Of a DNA stretch of 37,789 bases, positions 36,806 to 37,789 are shown one piece after another. Position numbers and translations under genes: made by a program. The notes beneath the pieces were generated by a model that did not search any database, had not been told where the DNA came from, and saw only the letters and a list, made by a program, of their open reading frames with translations. The DNA lies in contig JAACDB010000034.1 in NCBI GenBank assembly GCA_009937095.1, forward strand, positions 1-37,789, in the 5' to 3' direction. How positions within the stretch are numbered: position 1 is the first letter of the stretch; each line of letters starts with the position of its first letter. This DNA comes from Verrucomicrobiota bacterium. Lineage in GTDB: Bacteria; Verrucomicrobiota; Verrucomicrobiia; Opitutales; Coraliomargaritaceae.

Positions 36806-37789
36806 TTACATCAAATGCTTGAGCGCAGCTTTCGCACCAATGGCCTTCACCATATCCTTGATGGCCTGCGCCTGATCCTTGTGGCATACCAAAGTGGCAT
36901 CATCAGTCTTCACCACAATCAAATCCTCCACCCCAAGAAGAGCGACCAAATGATCGGGGTCGCGATTAAAAACAATATTACCTTTGGCGTCCTCAAGATG
37001 CGCAACCCCGCGAATGATATTCTCGTCTGCATCTGCAGGGTAATGTCGCGCCACCGCCGGCCATTCACCGACGTCATCCCAATCAAAACGGCTTTCTAAC
37101 ACGACGACGTTCCGGGCTTTTTCGATGACGGCGTAGTCCACCGAAATCTTCTCCAACGAGGGGTAATACTTTGCCAAGAGCGCTTCAAGGTCATCCCCCG
37201 CATCCAAACCGGAACCAATCGCCTGCAGCGCCTTCCACAATCCCGGCGTGCTCGCTTCGAGTTCCGCCGCGATGGCATCCACCGACCAAATGAACATGCC
37301 GGCATTCCAAAAATAACCGCCCGCTTCCAAATAACCCTGTGCCGTAGTGGCATCGGGTTTTTCCACAAAACGCGCCACCTTAAAAACCGTACTCCCGCCA
37401 AACTCTCTGCATGCTTCCCCCTGTTGTATGTAGCCGTAGCCCGTGGCGGGATGCGCCGCGGTAATTCCAATGGTCGCCAGCACCGGATCGGCCTCGGCAG
37501 CCTCAAAGGCAGCCTCCAGGGTGGCACGCAAACCAGCGGCGTCATGAATAACGGCATCGGCGGGCAACATCGCAAACGTGGCATTAGGATCCGACCGTCG
37601 CACGAGAATGGTTGCCAAACCAACTGCTGCGGCGGTGTCGCGACCGACCGGTTCTCCGATGACCTTCGCGGGATCGAGTTCCGGACAGATCGAAAGCACC
37701 GCTTCGCGTTGCTCGGTATTCGTAATCACAAAAATATCTTGCACCTCGACGAGACCGGAAAGGCGGTCAACCGTTTGTGCCAGCATGGC
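36806..37789 (-). CDS. manC: Mannose-1-phosphate guanylyltransferase, N-terminus cut by window edge
   Basis: Makes GDP-mannose from mannose-1-phosphate and GTP. About 327 residues are visible; the first 30-40, with the GGxGTRLWPxS nucleotide-binding loop, lie beyond the right edge. Visible motifs are VITNTEQREAV, VIGEPVGRDTAAAVGLA, FAMLPADAVI, ATGYGYIQQGE, VARFVEKPDATTAQGYLEAG, GYFWNAGMFIW and SVDYAVIEKARNVVVLE, then FDWDDVGEWPAV. There is no C-terminal phosphomannose isomerase domain, so it is the short, monofunctional form. The frame stays open to the last base. Its product is the substrate of Gmd encoded 11 kb away, linking both loci to GDP-fucose supply. Confidence 0.94.
   Translation of the reverse strand, partial: AMLAQTVDRLSGLVEVQDIFVITNTEQREAVLSICPELDPAKVIGEPVGRDTAAAVGLATILVRRSDPNATFAMLPADAVIHDAAGLRATLEAAFEAAEADPVLATIGITAAHPATGYGYIQQGEACREFGGSTVFKVARFVEKPDATTAQGYLEAGGYFWNAGMFIWSVDAIAAELEASTPGLWKALQAIGSGLDAGDDLEALLAKYYPSLEKISVDYAVIEKARNVVVLESRFDWDDVGEWPAVARHYPADADENIIRGVAHLEDAKGNIVFNRDPDHLVALLGVEDLIVVKTDDATLVCHKDQAQAIKDMVKAIGAKAALKHLM

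Overview
This window reads as a gene-dense stretch of core chromosome from a Verrucomicrobiota bacterium, most likely of the Opitutales/Puniceicoccales type. That assignment is an inference. It rests on an exported peptidase with an SHD1-like N-terminus (common in the PVC group), a XylR-type AraC regulator, a long-form (type 2) LeuA, and an EF-P with an Arg-tipped loop. I see no prophage, insertion sequence, CRISPR array, tRNA or rRNA. About 37 genes are supported, two of them cut by the window ends and one broken. No gap exceeds about 230 bases.

Layout. 1-5500: tail of an unknown gene, thrS without a TGS domain, a small XRE regulator split by an in-frame stop, a YhbY-type RNA-binding protein, an exported C39-like peptidase and a YhaM-type OB-HD exoribonuclease. 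5500-7700: a UbiA-like membrane protein and, facing it, a LolA-like periplasmic protein with a monofunctional CoaC-type flavoprotein. 7779-10720: leuA, a DapF homologue lacking both catalytic cysteines, and a DUF4405-type small membrane cytochrome candidate. 10729-13625 (minus): hisG, then aguB-aguA, the two-step route from agmatine to putrescine. 13856-18000: an OmpR-type regulator with a degenerate receiver, a tiny exported Cys-rich protein with a UUCG terminator, a Dus enzyme, efp, and a thymidine-phosphorylase relative with an altered active-site signature. 18167-23830: argS, beta-carbonic anhydrase, dprA, bifunctional nnr, and a DUF3127 protein with an SSB-like acidic tip. 23841-25819 (minus): gmd-fcl, making GDP-L-fucose from GDP-mannose; a manC-type gene that would supply GDP-mannose lies at the right edge. 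25897-30055: a XylR-like regulator followed by the tight haem cluster hemH-ccsA/hemX-hemA. 30090-37789: DtxR/MntR-type regulator divergent from a metal-permease-like gene, DEDDh exonuclease-fmt, a HisN-like phosphatase, a SulP transporter, and manC-ruvX.

General properties. C exceeds G on the + strand in genes of both orientations, so this looks like a replication-strand skew; dus and the broken XRE gene run against it. Of nine convergent gene pairs, eight have little or no intergenic space, and three interlock their stop codons in the same 4-bp way. Many starts lack a clear Shine-Dalgarno sequence, and four have a perfect hairpin just before the start codon.

The strongest leads are variants rather than a new multigene system: the Ser/Ser DapF homologue, the rewritten thymidine-phosphorylase loop, the secreted Cys-rich mini-protein, and the SSB-tail mimic on DUF3127.
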